Assembly (NCBI GenBank): GCA_025992705.1
Contig: DAJPGJ010000001.1
Location: 1,831,001 to 1,895,000, forward strand
Source of the DNA: Coriobacteriaceae bacterium
Lineage (GTDB): Bacteria > Actinomycetota > Coriobacteriia > Coriobacteriales > QAMH01
DNA length: 64,000 bases
Reading direction: 5' to 3'
Numbering within the stretch: position 1 is the first letter of the stretch; every line of letters starts with the position of its first letter. The translations under genes and the position numbers were made by a program. The notes beneath the pieces are model-generated. The model was not told where the DNA came from. It did no database searches and worked only from the letters and a program-made list of their open reading frames with translations. This document shows positions 42,987 through 58,082 of the stretch, piece by piece.

Positions 42987-43430
42987 ATGTGGTCTGCCTG
43001 CCATCCCAAGTCCGAGAAGGAGCTCAGCGAGTGCGGTCAGCTCGGCAAGAGCCTGAGCCGTCTCACCCAGCCCTCGATTCTCTCCGTGCTTGCAAAGGCA
43101 GATAAGCCCGTACACGGCTATCTCATCATCCAGGAAATGTCGAGCGGTCCGATGTTCAATGGAAACGCCCCCGATCCGACGGGTATCTACCGCATCCTCA
43201 AGCAGATGGAGAACAACGGCCTCGTCGTAAGCGAGTGGGACACTTCCGAATCCGGTCCCGCCAAGCGTTGCTATAACCTGACTGACGAGGGCAGGGCCTG
43301 CCTTCGTCGCTGGGTCGATGCGCTGGCATGCTATGCGGCAAGCATCCAGGACCTGCGCATCCTCGCATGCGATGCCCTTGACATCGCCGTTCCCGAGCAA
43401 CCAACCTGTATGAAGGAACTTGAGGTCTAG
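42987..43430 (+). CDS. PadR-family transcriptional regulator
   Basis: 147 residues. The PadR winged helix spans about residues 25-105: PSILSVLAKADKPVHGYLII is helix 1 and onward, and DPTGIYRILKQMENNGLV is the recognition helix and wing, ending in KRCYNLTDEG. Several cysteines lie outside the DNA-binding core (Cys5, Cys16, and three or more near the C-terminus), which might sense metalloids or redox. It is divergent from the arsenic-type operon and is the natural candidate regulator. An AAGGGAG site and a TATTAT box at 42943 support this start. Confidence 0.85.
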   Translation: MWSACHPKSEKELSECGQLGKSLSRLTQPSILSVLAKADKPVHGYLIIQEMSSGPMFNGNAPDPTGIYRILKQMENNGLVVSEWDTSESGPAKRCYNLTDEGRACLRRWVDALACYAASIQDLRILACDALDIAVPEQPTCMKELEV

Positions 43431-43447
43431 GACCGCACGGAACGCTC

Positions 43448-44878
43448 CTACACGAGCGCGGCGCACACCTCATCGGCACACGCGAGCGCGTCAGCAATCG
43501 CCGTTGCGACAAGCGTCGACCCCATGCGCACGTCACCGGCGGCAAAAACGGGCGCGGTTCCGTCAGCACCCGCGCGCAGCAGATGCACCTGATCTCCACG
43601 TAAAGGCTGCTCGACACCAAATGCATCGAACAGGCTGTCTTGCGCCCCGAGGAAACCTTTGGCGATGAGCACGAGCTGCGCAGGGATGTCACGCTCCGTG
43701 CCTTCGAGAAGATGCCGTCCATCCTCGTATGAGAAATCCTGAATGCGTACGGCCTCAACCGCGTCGTCTCCGACAAAACCAATCGTATCGGTCGCCCAGA
43801 GACGCGGATCTTCGCCGAAGAGCTCCTCGGCCTCGCAATGCCCATAGCCCTGCTCGTAGGTCTTGCGCGGCGCTGGCCAGCACTCAAAGGCCTCGCAACT
43901 CGCCGGCGGGCGTTGCGCGCGAATGACCTGGGCCACGCTTTTGGCTCCTTGCCGCAACGCGCAGGCAACACAGTCAACGCCCGTGTCGCCGCCGCCGATG
44001 ACCACAACATCCTTACCGTTGGCATCGATGCTTGCCTCGCGTTCCTCAAGCTGGGAACGCGTGACCTCGCCCAGGTATTCGAGCGCGAAATGGATGCCCG
44101 TAAGGTTTCGACCCGCAATGCCGATGTCGCGCGGAACATTGGCACCGGCGGCCAAGATGACCGCATCGGACTCGGCAAGCAACTTGTCTGCATGCTCGGT
44201 CGCGTCCGCGTTGCAGATGAACTCGATGCCGCTTTGCTCCATAAGCTCGATACGTTGCCGCACGATCTGCTTGGGAAGCTTCATGCTGGGGATACCGTAG
44301 CTGAGCAAGCCGCCGGGACGTTCGTCCTTCTCGTATACGCGCACGCGCAGGCCATGCCGCGTGAGTTCCCAGGCAAGGGCAAGCCCCGCGGGACCAGAGC
44401 CGACGACACTCACGAGGGGCGCCGCACTGTCTGCGGGCACGAGCGGCTGCATGCCATGCTCCCATACGTAATCGGCAAGCAGGCGCTCGTTATCGTGAAT
44501 GGTAACCGCATCGTCATGCAGTCCGAGGTTACAGGCGGTTTCGCACGGTGCCGGGCACACACGCCCCGTAAACTCCGGGAACGGATTCGTGAGCTTGAGA
44601 CGCTCGTATGCCTCGTCAAGACGTCCGCGATATAGCAGATCGTTGACCTCGGGAATGAGATTGCGCAACGGACAGCCCGTCATGGCGGCTATGTCATCGA
44701 AAAGGCCGCCGCTCTGGCAAAACGCCACGCCACAATTCATGCAGCGGCTCGCTTGCTCGCGCTGCTCGTCAGCGGAAAGCGGCACCGTGAACTCCTCGTA
44801 ATCCGCCACGGCCTCGTCTGCGGAACGCACGCCATGCTCTTTGCGTGCGACCTGAAGGTATGCTCCCGTGCGTCCCAT
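43448..44878 (-). CDS. gltD: Glutamate synthase (NADPH) small subunit
   Basis: 476 residues. The N-terminal ferredoxin-like domain has CMNCGVAFCQSG and CPAPCETAC for two [4Fe-4S] clusters. VVGSGPAGLALAWEL near residue 155 is the FAD-binding motif, and VVIGGGDTGVDCV near 290 the NADPH-binding motif. It feeds electrons from NADPH to GltB. It starts 1 bp after the gltB stop, so the two are coupled. Confidence 0.96.
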   Translation of the reverse strand: MGRTGAYLQVARKEHGVRSADEAVADYEEFTVPLSADEQREQASRCMNCGVAFCQSGGLFDDIAAMTGCPLRNLIPEVNDLLYRGRLDEAYERLKLTNPFPEFTGRVCPAPCETACNLGLHDDAVTIHDNERLLADYVWEHGMQPLVPADSAAPLVSVVGSGPAGLALAWELTRHGLRVRVYEKDERPGGLLSYGIPSMKLPKQIVRQRIELMEQSGIEFICNADATEHADKLLAESDAVILAAGANVPRDIGIAGRNLTGIHFALEYLGEVTRSQLEEREASIDANGKDVVVIGGGDTGVDCVACALRQGAKSVAQVIRAQRPPASCEAFECWPAPRKTYEQGYGHCEAEELFGEDPRLWATDTIGFVGDDAVEAVRIQDFSYEDGRHLLEGTERDIPAQLVLIAKGFLGAQDSLFDAFGVEQPLRGDQVHLLRAGADGTAPVFAAGDVRMGSTLVATAIADALACADEVCAALV

Positions 44879-44879
44879 G

Positions 44880-49505
<4,626 letters not shown>

Positions 49506-49605
49506 GCTCATACCTCTTCTTAACGGTAACTGGTTCCCATAACTGCTGAGTAGGATAAGCGGGGCACGTTACGCCCATGTTTCGAATGCGAGTTTTTTTG
49601 GATGA

Positions 49606-49721
49606 GACAAATGTCGCCGGGGCACTTTTGTCTTGTTTCGTGACGGAATGAGACAGTTGCTCAGAGACGTTGTCTCATTTGCAGCAAATGAGACAACGTC
49701 TCTGAGCAACTGTCTCATTCC
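49606..49721. repeat. Composite palindromic repeat upstream of gltB
   Basis: GAGACAAATGTCGCCGGGGC followed by ACTTTTGTCTTG (49606-49635) belongs to the block shared with 24003 and 19598. It is followed by a 77-bp palindrome at 49645-49721, GGAATGAGACAGTTGCTCAG and onward pairing perfectly with its inverse. It lies between gltB and xerD, both on the minus strand. Confidence 0.88.
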
Positions 49722-49735
49722 CCCGGTCCACGTTC

Positions 49736-50692
49736 CTATCGCAGCCTTGCCCGCGGATGCGTCGAGAGATACTCCTCGCGAATGTGGCTCCTGTCAACGT
49801 GTGTGTAGATCTGCGTCGTCGATATGTCGCTATGGCCGAGCATCTCTTGCAAGACACGCAGGTCGGCCCCTCCCTCGAGCATGTGCGTCGCGAAGCTGTG
49901 GCGCAAAGTATGCGGATGCAGGCCCTCGATGCCCACGTTGCGCCCGTATCTCTCGACGAGCTTGCAGACGCTGCGCCGCGAGAGCCGGCCGCCACGCGTG
50001 TTGACGAAGATGGCCTCCGGGTCTTGCGCGGCCGCACTGCCCTTGGCATGCAGGTGCGGGCGACCATCGCGCAGATACTCGTCAAGAGCCTGGCGCGCAG
50101 AGCCCAAAAGCGGGACCAGACGCTCCTTGCTCCCCTTGCCACGCACGCGCACAAGCTCATCGTCGAGCAGAAGGTTGCCAAACCCCAGGGAGGTAAGCTC
50201 GCTCACGCGCAAACCGCAACCGTAGAGTATCTCGAGAATCGCCCGGTCGCGAAGGCCGGCAGGTGTCTCGGAAAAGGGTTGGTCAAGCAATGCGGCGATT
50301 TGCCCGATGGAGATGGCCTGTGGCAAACGCTCGGCTTTCTTGGGTAGCGGGACTGATGCGGCAAGATCGGTCTGGGCAAGCCCCTCGCGCACGCAAAAGC
50401 GATGAAAGCCCTTAAGGGCCGCGACATGGCGCTCCATGCTACTCGAAGCATAATCTCGCTTGTGGAGGTCTTCGATGTAATCGGTGATGTCGTCACGCTC
50501 AATGCCATCGAGCGAGTCAATGCCCGCGGCGTGCATGAAGGCGAGATAATCGCGTAGGTCACGTTCGTACGCTTCGACACTTGCCGTAGAAAGTCCCCGC
50601 TCGACGGTAAGACAGGTGAGATACTCGTCAAGGACGTCTCCGTACGCACCGATATCGGCGTGCATGTTTGCTTTTATGACGCGAGGCGCCAT
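49736..50692 (-). CDS. xerD: Site-specific tyrosine recombinase XerD-like
   Basis: 318 residues. The N-terminal SAM-like core-binding domain (TCLTVERGLSTASVEAY) is followed by the catalytic domain with the R-K-H-R-H-Y set: GCGLRVSEL, GKGSKERLVPL, HPHTLRHSFATH, LGHSDISTTQIYTHV. With XerC it resolves chromosome dimers at dif. Its ATG overlaps the stop of the peptidase gene (TAATG), so translation is coupled. A second ATG at 50665 exists. No dif site was identified in the window. Confidence 0.92.
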   Translation of the reverse strand: MAPRVIKANMHADIGAYGDVLDEYLTCLTVERGLSTASVEAYERDLRDYLAFMHAAGIDSLDGIERDDITDYIEDLHKRDYASSSMERHVAALKGFHRFCVREGLAQTDLAASVPLPKKAERLPQAISIGQIAALLDQPFSETPAGLRDRAILEILYGCGLRVSELTSLGFGNLLLDDELVRVRGKGSKERLVPLLGSARQALDEYLRDGRPHLHAKGSAAAQDPEAIFVNTRGGRLSRRSVCKLVERYGRNVGIEGLHPHTLRHSFATHMLEGGADLRVLQEMLGHSDISTTQIYTHVDRSHIREEYLSTHPRARLR

Positions 50693-51822
50693 TACGAGCA
50701 CCGCGCCCTCTCGCGTACGAGCGCACAGGCAAGACGTGCCGTGTTCTCGAGGTCCGCGACCTTGAGGCATTCGTCCACCGAGTGGAACTTGGTCATGCCC
50801 GTCGAAACGACGAGTGGATCGACACCGAGCTTTACGTACTGGTTGGCATCCGTTCCGCCCGTCGACATGAAGGTGCGCGGCTTGAAACCTGCAGCCCGAG
50901 CGGCGCGACAGAACATCTGGACAATGGGTGCATCCTCGGCAATCTTGAAGCCCGGATATTCGAGCTCCCATTCCACATCGACCTGGGCGCCAAGTTGCGC
51001 GGCCGCACCACGCATGGCATCGTCCATGGCCGCACGGACACGCTCGACGTCTGCCGCATCGACCGCGCGGCACTCCCCCGTCACCTCGCAGCTCGGCGCC
51101 ACGACGTTGTTGGCGCTGCCACCGGAAATGGTGCCGATATTCGATGCGCAGTACTCTCCGACAGCCCCGAGGACGCCGGCACGGCGCATGGTCTCGACCG
51201 CAAGACTTGCCGCCTCGATTGCGCTGATGCCCTCTTGGGGGGCAACACCGGCATGACTTGCCTTGCCCGTGAACTGCGCCCTGAAGGTGTAGTGGTAGGG
51301 AGCGGCCAGGCACGCACCACCCACATCACCTGCATCATCGAAGACGAAGCAGGGCTCGCCAGTCTCAAAGTGCGCCGCGCTGAAGTTTGCCGCGCCGCGA
51401 CAACCGGTTTCCTCCTGAACGCTGAAGATGACCTTGACGATGGGATAGGCCCCGCCTTCCTCGACAAGCGTGCGAACGGCCTCGATGATGGCCGCCACAC
51501 CGACCTTGTCGTCTCCACCCAAGACGGTCGTGCCATCGCTGTAAATCACGCCATCAACGATCTGCGGATTGACGCCTTCGCAGGGCTGCACGCAATCGAG
51601 ATGGGCCGTGAGAATAATCGTGCCGTTAACGGTGCCCGCGAGCTCGGCATAGAGATTGCCGGTATCGGAGCCGATCTTATCCCCCGCATCGTCGATCGTC
51701 ACCGTGCAGCCACAGCCCTCGAAGGCGTCCTTGCAGTATGCGGCAGCACGTGCCTCACGCCCCGATGGGCACGGAAGGCGCACGAGGTCAAGGAAGGTAT
51801 CGAGAAGGCGCTGCTCGTTCAC
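50692..51822 (-). CDS. M20-family metallopeptidase (PepT-like)
   Basis: 376 residues. The M20 zinc motifs are TAHLDCVQP near residue 74, GGDDKVGVAAI near 102 and SVQEETGCRGA near 134. An insert dimerisation domain follows (SHAGVAPQEGISAIEAAS), then STGGTDANQYV near 317. It should release amino acids from short peptides in the cytoplasm and resembles the PepT-like subgroup. It follows pyrG by 9 bp and overlaps xerD. Confidence 0.88.
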   Translation of the reverse strand: MNEQRLLDTFLDLVRLPCPSGREARAAAYCKDAFEGCGCTVTIDDAGDKIGSDTGNLYAELAGTVNGTIILTAHLDCVQPCEGVNPQIVDGVIYSDGTTVLGGDDKVGVAAIIEAVRTLVEEGGAYPIVKVIFSVQEETGCRGAANFSAAHFETGEPCFVFDDAGDVGGACLAAPYHYTFRAQFTGKASHAGVAPQEGISAIEAASLAVETMRRAGVLGAVGEYCASNIGTISGGSANNVVAPSCEVTGECRAVDAADVERVRAAMDDAMRGAAAQLGAQVDVEWELEYPGFKIAEDAPIVQMFCRAARAAGFKPRTFMSTGGTDANQYVKLGVDPLVVSTGMTKFHSVDECLKVADLENTARLACALVRERARCS

Positions 51823-51831
51823 GAGGACTCC

Positions 51832-53457
<1,626 letters not shown>

Positions 53458-53579
53458 GTGCAACGCGCCTCCTTGGCATGCCGGGCTTCAAACGCGATTC
53501 ATTGTACGGCAGCCCTGTGACATAGGTTCTCGTAATCTCCGTGATTTAACGGACTCGAAATACGACGCCGCCGGGCCGG

Positions 53580-53659
53580 GATGAGACACATTGGACAGGT
53601 ACATCTGTCTCATTGGCGTAGCCCAGTGAGACAGATGTACCTATCCAATGTGTCTCATC
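53580..53659. repeat. 80-bp palindromic repeat between pyrG and murJ
   Basis: GATGAGACACATTGGACAGG and the rest of the arm pair with their inverse around GGCGTAGCCCA, with one internal mismatch. The pattern ACA...GGACAGGT..AT.TGTC.CA resembles the GGGACA family at 25600, 30536 and 38219, so it may be a diverged relative. Confidence 0.88.
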
Positions 53660-53687
53660 GTGCCTCGATACCCCGTTTTGCGCTACC

Positions 53688-55310
53688 ATGACCATCATGA
53701 AAAACGCGGACACCACAAAGTCAATCGCCCGCTCGACCGCCATGATGTCGGCACTCACGCTCATCTCGCGCGTGACCGGCTTCATTCGTACCTGGGCCAT
53801 GGCTTTCGCGCTGGGAAACACCATCCTCGCCGCATCTTTCTCGCTCGCCAACAACCTCCCCAACATGATTTACGAGCTCGTCGCAGGCGGTGTGCTTTCG
53901 ACGGCCTTTCTCCCCATCTACCTGCAGCAGCGTAATACCCGCTCACGCGAGGAGGGCAATCGCTACGCATCTAACCTGCTCTCGCTTGCCCTCATCTTCC
54001 TCGGCGTCATCGCATTGCTTGCCTCGATCTTCTCGCCGCAGGTCATGCTCACGCAGACGCTTTTCAGTTCGAGCTCGAGCGAGACCGTCGAGAACGCCGT
54101 CTGGCTCTTCCGTTTCTTCGCATTTCAGATCGTCTTCTACGGCGTGAGCGCCATCTTCGGCGGCCTCCTCAACGCAGAGCGCGAGTACTTCTGGCCGGCA
54201 ATCAGCTCGGTCTTCATGAACCTCATCATCATCGTGACCTTCTTCGCGTACCCCTTCGTGAGCTCGCTGAGCGGCCAGGCGGGCTTGCTCCTGCTCGCCA
54301 TCGGCACGACGCTCTCCATCGCCGTCATGGCTTGCGTGCAGATACCCGCCCTCGTGAAGGCCGGCTTCCGCTTCCGTTTCCACATCGACCTGCATGACGA
54401 GGGACTGCACGAGACGGTGCGTCTCGCGCTTCCGGCCATCCTATGCACGGCCATCAACCTCGTCTCGCTCTCGTTCATGAACTCCTGTGCATTGCATGTC
54501 GCGCCCAACGGCCCGGCGTCCGTAAGCTACGCATGGATGTGGTATCAGTTCCCCTATGGCGTACTCGGCGTCGCGCTCTCCACGGCATTGTTCACGGAGA
54601 TGAGCGATCGCATGTCCCGCGGGGACGTCTATGGCTTCAAGCAACACCTCAACATGGGCCTGCGCACGACCTGCCTGCTCATCATCCCCATGGCCGCCAT
54701 GCTCTTCGTGTGCTCCGACGAGCTCATCGGCCTCTACACAGCCGGCAAGTTCACGGCTTCCGATATCGCGCCCATCGCCGACCTGCTACGCGGCTGGGCA
54801 TTCGCGCTACCCCTCTACGCATGCTACATGTTCGTCTATCGCGCCTACTCGTCCCTTAAGAACCTCAAGACCGTCGCCATCTGCAATCTCGTGTTCACCT
54901 GCGTGCAGGTCATGCTCTATATGCTCTTCACCGGCGTCATTGCCGTGCCTGGCTTTGGTTCGCTCGGGCTCGTGGGCATCGCGTGCGGTGACATCGTCTT
55001 CTACGGTCTCATGCTCGTTGTGCTTCTCGCCATCTTGGTCAGGCGCAGGGGCGGCTTCGGCCTTGGCAAGCTCGTGATTGCCTGTCTCAAGGTCACCATC
55101 GCGACCCTCATCGGCGGCGTTGTTGCCGAGCTCGCATCCTGGGGCATCGCAAGCGTCATCGACATCTCGAACATTTTCGGCAGCTTCATCGCGCTCGTGA
55201 TTACGGGCATCATCGGCCTGAGCATCATCTTCGTGATGTGCCGCATCCTCGGCGTAAGCGAGGTCACGGATTTCGCGCATCGTCTTGTCCGCCGCCTTGG
55301 TCGCAAGTAA
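53688..55310 (+). CDS. murJ: Lipid II flippase MurJ (MviN)
   Basis: 540 residues with about 14 hydrophobic segments. Family blocks include MMSALTLISRVTGFIRTW and ANNLPNMIYELVAGGVLSTAFLPIY near the N-terminus, then GLLNAEREYFWPAIS and AYSSLKNLKTVA. It moves the cell-wall precursor lipid II across the membrane. An alternative ATG is at 53697; neither has a strong ribosome site. It is a single plus-strand gene among minus-strand genes. Confidence 0.92.
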   Translation: MTIMKNADTTKSIARSTAMMSALTLISRVTGFIRTWAMAFALGNTILAASFSLANNLPNMIYELVAGGVLSTAFLPIYLQQRNTRSREEGNRYASNLLSLALIFLGVIALLASIFSPQVMLTQTLFSSSSSETVENAVWLFRFFAFQIVFYGVSAIFGGLLNAEREYFWPAISSVFMNLIIIVTFFAYPFVSSLSGQAGLLLLAIGTTLSIAVMACVQIPALVKAGFRFRFHIDLHDEGLHETVRLALPAILCTAINLVSLSFMNSCALHVAPNGPASVSYAWMWYQFPYGVLGVALSTALFTEMSDRMSRGDVYGFKQHLNMGLRTTCLLIIPMAAMLFVCSDELIGLYTAGKFTASDIAPIADLLRGWAFALPLYACYMFVYRAYSSLKNLKTVAICNLVFTCVQVMLYMLFTGVIAVPGFGSLGLVGIACGDIVFYGLMLVVLLAILVRRRGGFGLGKLVIACLKVTIATLIGGVVAELASWGIASVIDISNIFGSFIALVITGIIGLSIIFVMCRILGVSEVTDFAHRLVRRLGRK

Positions 55311-55342
55311 GAAAACTGCGATTTTGTGAAGCAGGGTAGAAT

Positions 55343-55501
55343 CGCATGCATGCTTTTTTCGATTATGTGTGACAAGGCAGAGCCGCATGCAGGTTTTTTG
55401 CGATTATGTGAGACCGAGAAGCTGGAAAGTCTCACATAATCGAAAAAAACGTGCACGAGTTCGCTATACGCCACACATAATCGAAAAAAACGTGCATGCG
55501 G
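55343..55501. repeat. Four-unit inverted repeat cluster between murJ and the DUF2064 gene
   Basis: Two forward units (CGCATGCATGCTTTTTTCGA..., 55343-55371; CGCATGCAGGTTTTTTGCGA..., 55384-55412) are followed by two inverted units (55431-55457 and 55472-55501, with CACATAATCGAAAAAAACGT). The whole folds as nested hairpins with T-tracts, so it may also terminate both convergent genes. Confidence 0.88.
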
Positions 55502-55510
55502 CCCCGAGTC

Positions 55511-56389
55511 TTATCTATCGATCTCGCTGCGGTCGTCACGCAGCTCGTTGGGCATGATGCGGATATCCGTGTACCCCATGTCGCGCAGGGCGGCAGCCGT
55601 GCGGTACGGCGGCGTGATGTCGTCCTGGAATCGCGCGCAGTACTCGAGTGCCTGCACGAGCGTCACGTTGTGGTTGAGGTCGGCGATCGTATCGACATCG
55701 GGAACATCGGGCAGATAGAGCGCGGGAAGACCCAGGCGGTCAGCCTTCTGGATGTAGGCAGGCAGCACGGTCAGGCCATCGGCGTTGTAGAAGACGCCCG
55801 TGTGATCGAAGTTCGTCTCACGCGTCCAGCCCACCACTGAGACGCCCATCTCCTGATCGGGGGCAAGCACGATGCCGCCGCCAGGGCGGTCGCACAGCTC
55901 GTGCAAGCGCTCGAAACCCTCGATGATGATGTTGCGTCTCAACGCGGGCATATCGCAGCCCATGGACAGAATGGTCTCGTACCCGAGGTCCCAGACCTGA
56001 TCGAAGGCGCTGTTGTAGTGCGCGTCGAAGCTCTCGCCATCATCGTGAATAAAGACGATATTGCGTGGCCAGGTGCCGCTTTCTGCAAAGAGCGCACGCA
56101 TCTTCTCTTCCTGCTCGATGCCGGGCGAGGAGATGAATAGCATGTATGTATCGCGCAGGGGCTGGTACTCGCAGGTGCTCTCGAGCGCGTGTCGCTCGGC
56201 ATCGGCGCACTCGAGGTCACGCAACGCGTCGCAACAGCACTCGGTGACGTCAAAGAGCATGCAGTGATAGAGCGCGCTTGCCACCTCGGGGTCAAAAAAC
56301 CCGTCCTTGATCGGCGTGAGTCGCGTCTTGACCTTTCCCGCTTCGGGGGCCTTGCTGAAAAGCAGCAGTGCGTTTTTTCTCGTATCCAT
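55511..56389 (-). CDS. TIGR04282/DUF2064-type glycosyltransferase
   Basis: 292 residues. The opening block LLLFSKAPEAGKVKTRLTP is the hallmark of DUF2064 (TIGR04282), a nucleotidyltransferase-like fold related to CofC and glycosyltransferases. SMGCDMPALRRN near residue 150 holds the acidic metal site, and the GGGIVLAPDQEMGVSVVG block follows. The biochemical role of the family is not settled. ATG 56389 follows AGGGGC. A terminator-like hairpin lies just upstream, so it may have an attenuated leader. Confidence 0.82.
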   Translation of the reverse strand: MDTRKNALLLFSKAPEAGKVKTRLTPIKDGFFDPEVASALYHCMLFDVTECCCDALRDLECADAERHALESTCEYQPLRDTYMLFISSPGIEQEEKMRALFAESGTWPRNIVFIHDDGESFDAHYNSAFDQVWDLGYETILSMGCDMPALRRNIIIEGFERLHELCDRPGGGIVLAPDQEMGVSVVGWTRETNFDHTGVFYNADGLTVLPAYIQKADRLGLPALYLPDVPDVDTIADLNHNVTLVQALEYCARFQDDITPPYRTAAALRDMGYTDIRIMPNELRDDRSEIDR

Positions 56390-56417
56390 GCCCCTATTGT
56401 AACTGACCATAGATATG

Positions 56418-56446
56418 CAAAAAGCCGGCGCTTCAAGCGACCGGCC
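56418..56446 (-). terminator. Terminator-like hairpin upstream of the DUF2064 gene
   Basis: On the minus strand GCCGGTCGCTT pairs with AAGCGCCGGC (one bulge), followed by TTTTTG. It ends about 30 bp before the DUF2064 start, so it could terminate readthrough from the DUF308 gene or act as an attenuator. Confidence 0.6.
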
Positions 56447-56653
56447 CTTTGCAACAAGAAGGGAGGGAGAGGAGAAGGATGGGGTATCCTTACGCTCCCT
56501 ATCATACAGAGCACTCATGGCAACGGGGTTTCACGCACGTTGCGGTCTGGTGGCAAAGATAACGATATGGTACGAAACGGTTTCGAATTGGCAACGCGGC
56601 CGCATGCGTCGAGGGGTCTGACCCCCTGACATACGAGCCGCGTAATCCCGTCC

Positions 56654-57157
56654 TTACGCCTTGGGCGCGATGAGCGACATGACGATGACGGTGATGCCCT
56701 CGATGAGCAGCGAGGCCCCGATGAACTGCATGACGAACGGGGGCCAGATCAAGGCCAGGATGCCGCAGATCACCACGATCAGACTGCCGAGAACGCCCAC
56801 GAAACGGCCATTGATATCACGGGTCGTGATGAGGCTGATGATCTGGGCGATGCCAAAGACGATGACGGCAATGGCGACAAACCAGATAACGGCCTCGGCA
56901 AAGGCGAGAGGAAACAGCAGGCAGAGCAAACCGAAGATGATACTTAGTATGCCCGTAGCCAAGACGCCAGAACCCATACCCGTGCCACGCAAGGTGCTGA
57001 ACCAAGTGTATGTCGCGTTGATGCCCACGACGAGAATGCCAAAGCCGACGAGCATGGCGAAGACCATCGTGGACAACGTGGGAAACGCAAAGAGAATGAT
57101 GCCGATGATGGCAAGGATGATGCCCGAACCCAGGCCCATACCGCGAAACGAATTCAT
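56654..57157 (-). CDS. DUF308/HdeD-type membrane protein
   Basis: 167 residues, mostly hydrophobic, with six predicted segments in pairs (GSGIILAIIGIILFAFP, MLVGFGILVVGINATY, GVLATGILSIIFGLLCLLFP and others). The repeated G-x-LS/AIIxG-x-L-x-x-x-P pattern is typical of DUF308 (HdeD in acid resistance). The function in this organism is unknown. It has its own start 57 bp after prmC. Confidence 0.82.
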   Translation of the reverse strand: MNSFRGMGLGSGIILAIIGIILFAFPTLSTMVFAMLVGFGILVVGINATYTWFSTLRGTGMGSGVLATGILSIIFGLLCLLFPLAFAEAVIWFVAIAVIVFGIAQIISLITTRDINGRFVGVLGSLIVVICGILALIWPPFVMQFIGASLLIEGITVIVMSLIAPKA

Positions 57158-57214
57158 GGCGAACCTCCTTGGTCGATTACCTCAGGATGGTTCCATTATT
57201 CCCTTTCGAGCATA

Positions 57215-58078
57215 TTATTGCAAATCACGACAAACACCGCTCACGATGCGATCGCGACCCACGAGGTCCTTCGTCACCTTGACGTCAACGCAACCCGCCT
57301 CGCGCAGGCGACGTGCCGCCTCCTCCAGACAGGTCTCGTGTAACTCGCAGGCAAACAGGCCGCCGTCTTTCACGAGGGGCAGTGCCTCGGTGATGAGCCG
57401 GTCGAAGAATGCGAGGCCATCGGAGCCGCCATCAAGTGCAAGACGTGGCTCGAAGCCCGCGACCTCATGCGGAAGCTCGGCGAGCTCGGCTGTGGGAATA
57501 TAGGGCGGATTGCTCACGAGGCAATCGAAGCTTCCCGCAATCTCGGCGACACAATCGCATTCCACGACCTCCACGAGCTCCTCAAGGCCCAACATCTCGA
57601 CGTTTGCCTGGGCACACGCCACGGCCTCGGGCGAGATATCCGTCGCAAGCACCTGCGCGCCAGCCTCCTTGGCAAGCGAGCACGCAATGCAGCCCGTGCC
57701 GCAGCCCACCTCGAGCACGCACGGGGCGTCAGCGCCTGCGAGCCCGTCGAGCACAACATCGACAAGAACTTCGGTCTCGGGACGCGGGATGAGCACGCCT
57801 CGACTCGTCTTGACGACGATGTGCCGGAAGGCTGCCTCTCCGGAAATGTATTGGAGCGGCTCGCCGGCGCCGCGCCGTTTGAGGGTCTCGCGCAGCACGT
57901 CGCGCTCTTCCATCGTGAGCGGACGGTCGAAGTGCATGTAGAGCTCGATGCGCGTGAGTCCCGTGGCGGCGGCGAGCAGCCACTCGGCCGAGAGTTTGGG
58001 ATTCTCGTCATCATGATGCACGAGGTACTCGCGGCACCACGCGAGCGTGTCGCCGATGGTCCAGACTTGTTGGCCCAT
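57215..58078 (-). CDS. prmC: Peptide chain release factor N5-glutamine methyltransferase
   Basis: 287 residues. The N-terminal helical domain is followed by the SAM site VLEVGCGTGCIACSLAKE near residue 115 and the glutamine-binding motif NPPYIP near 185. IPRPETEVLVD is another family block. It methylates the GGQ glutamine of release factors. Start 58078 is 4 bp after the prfA stop, so the modifying enzyme is coupled to its substrate gene; a longer upstream frame inside prfA is not used. Confidence 0.95.
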   Translation of the reverse strand: MGQQVWTIGDTLAWCREYLVHHDDENPKLSAEWLLAAATGLTRIELYMHFDRPLTMEERDVLRETLKRRGAGEPLQYISGEAAFRHIVVKTSRGVLIPRPETEVLVDVVLDGLAGADAPCVLEVGCGTGCIACSLAKEAGAQVLATDISPEAVACAQANVEMLGLEELVEVVECDCVAEIAGSFDCLVSNPPYIPTAELAELPHEVAGFEPRLALDGGSDGLAFFDRLITEALPLVKDGGLFACELHETCLEEAARRLREAGCVDVKVTKDLVGRDRIVSGVCRDLQ

Positions 58079-58082
58079 GGGA

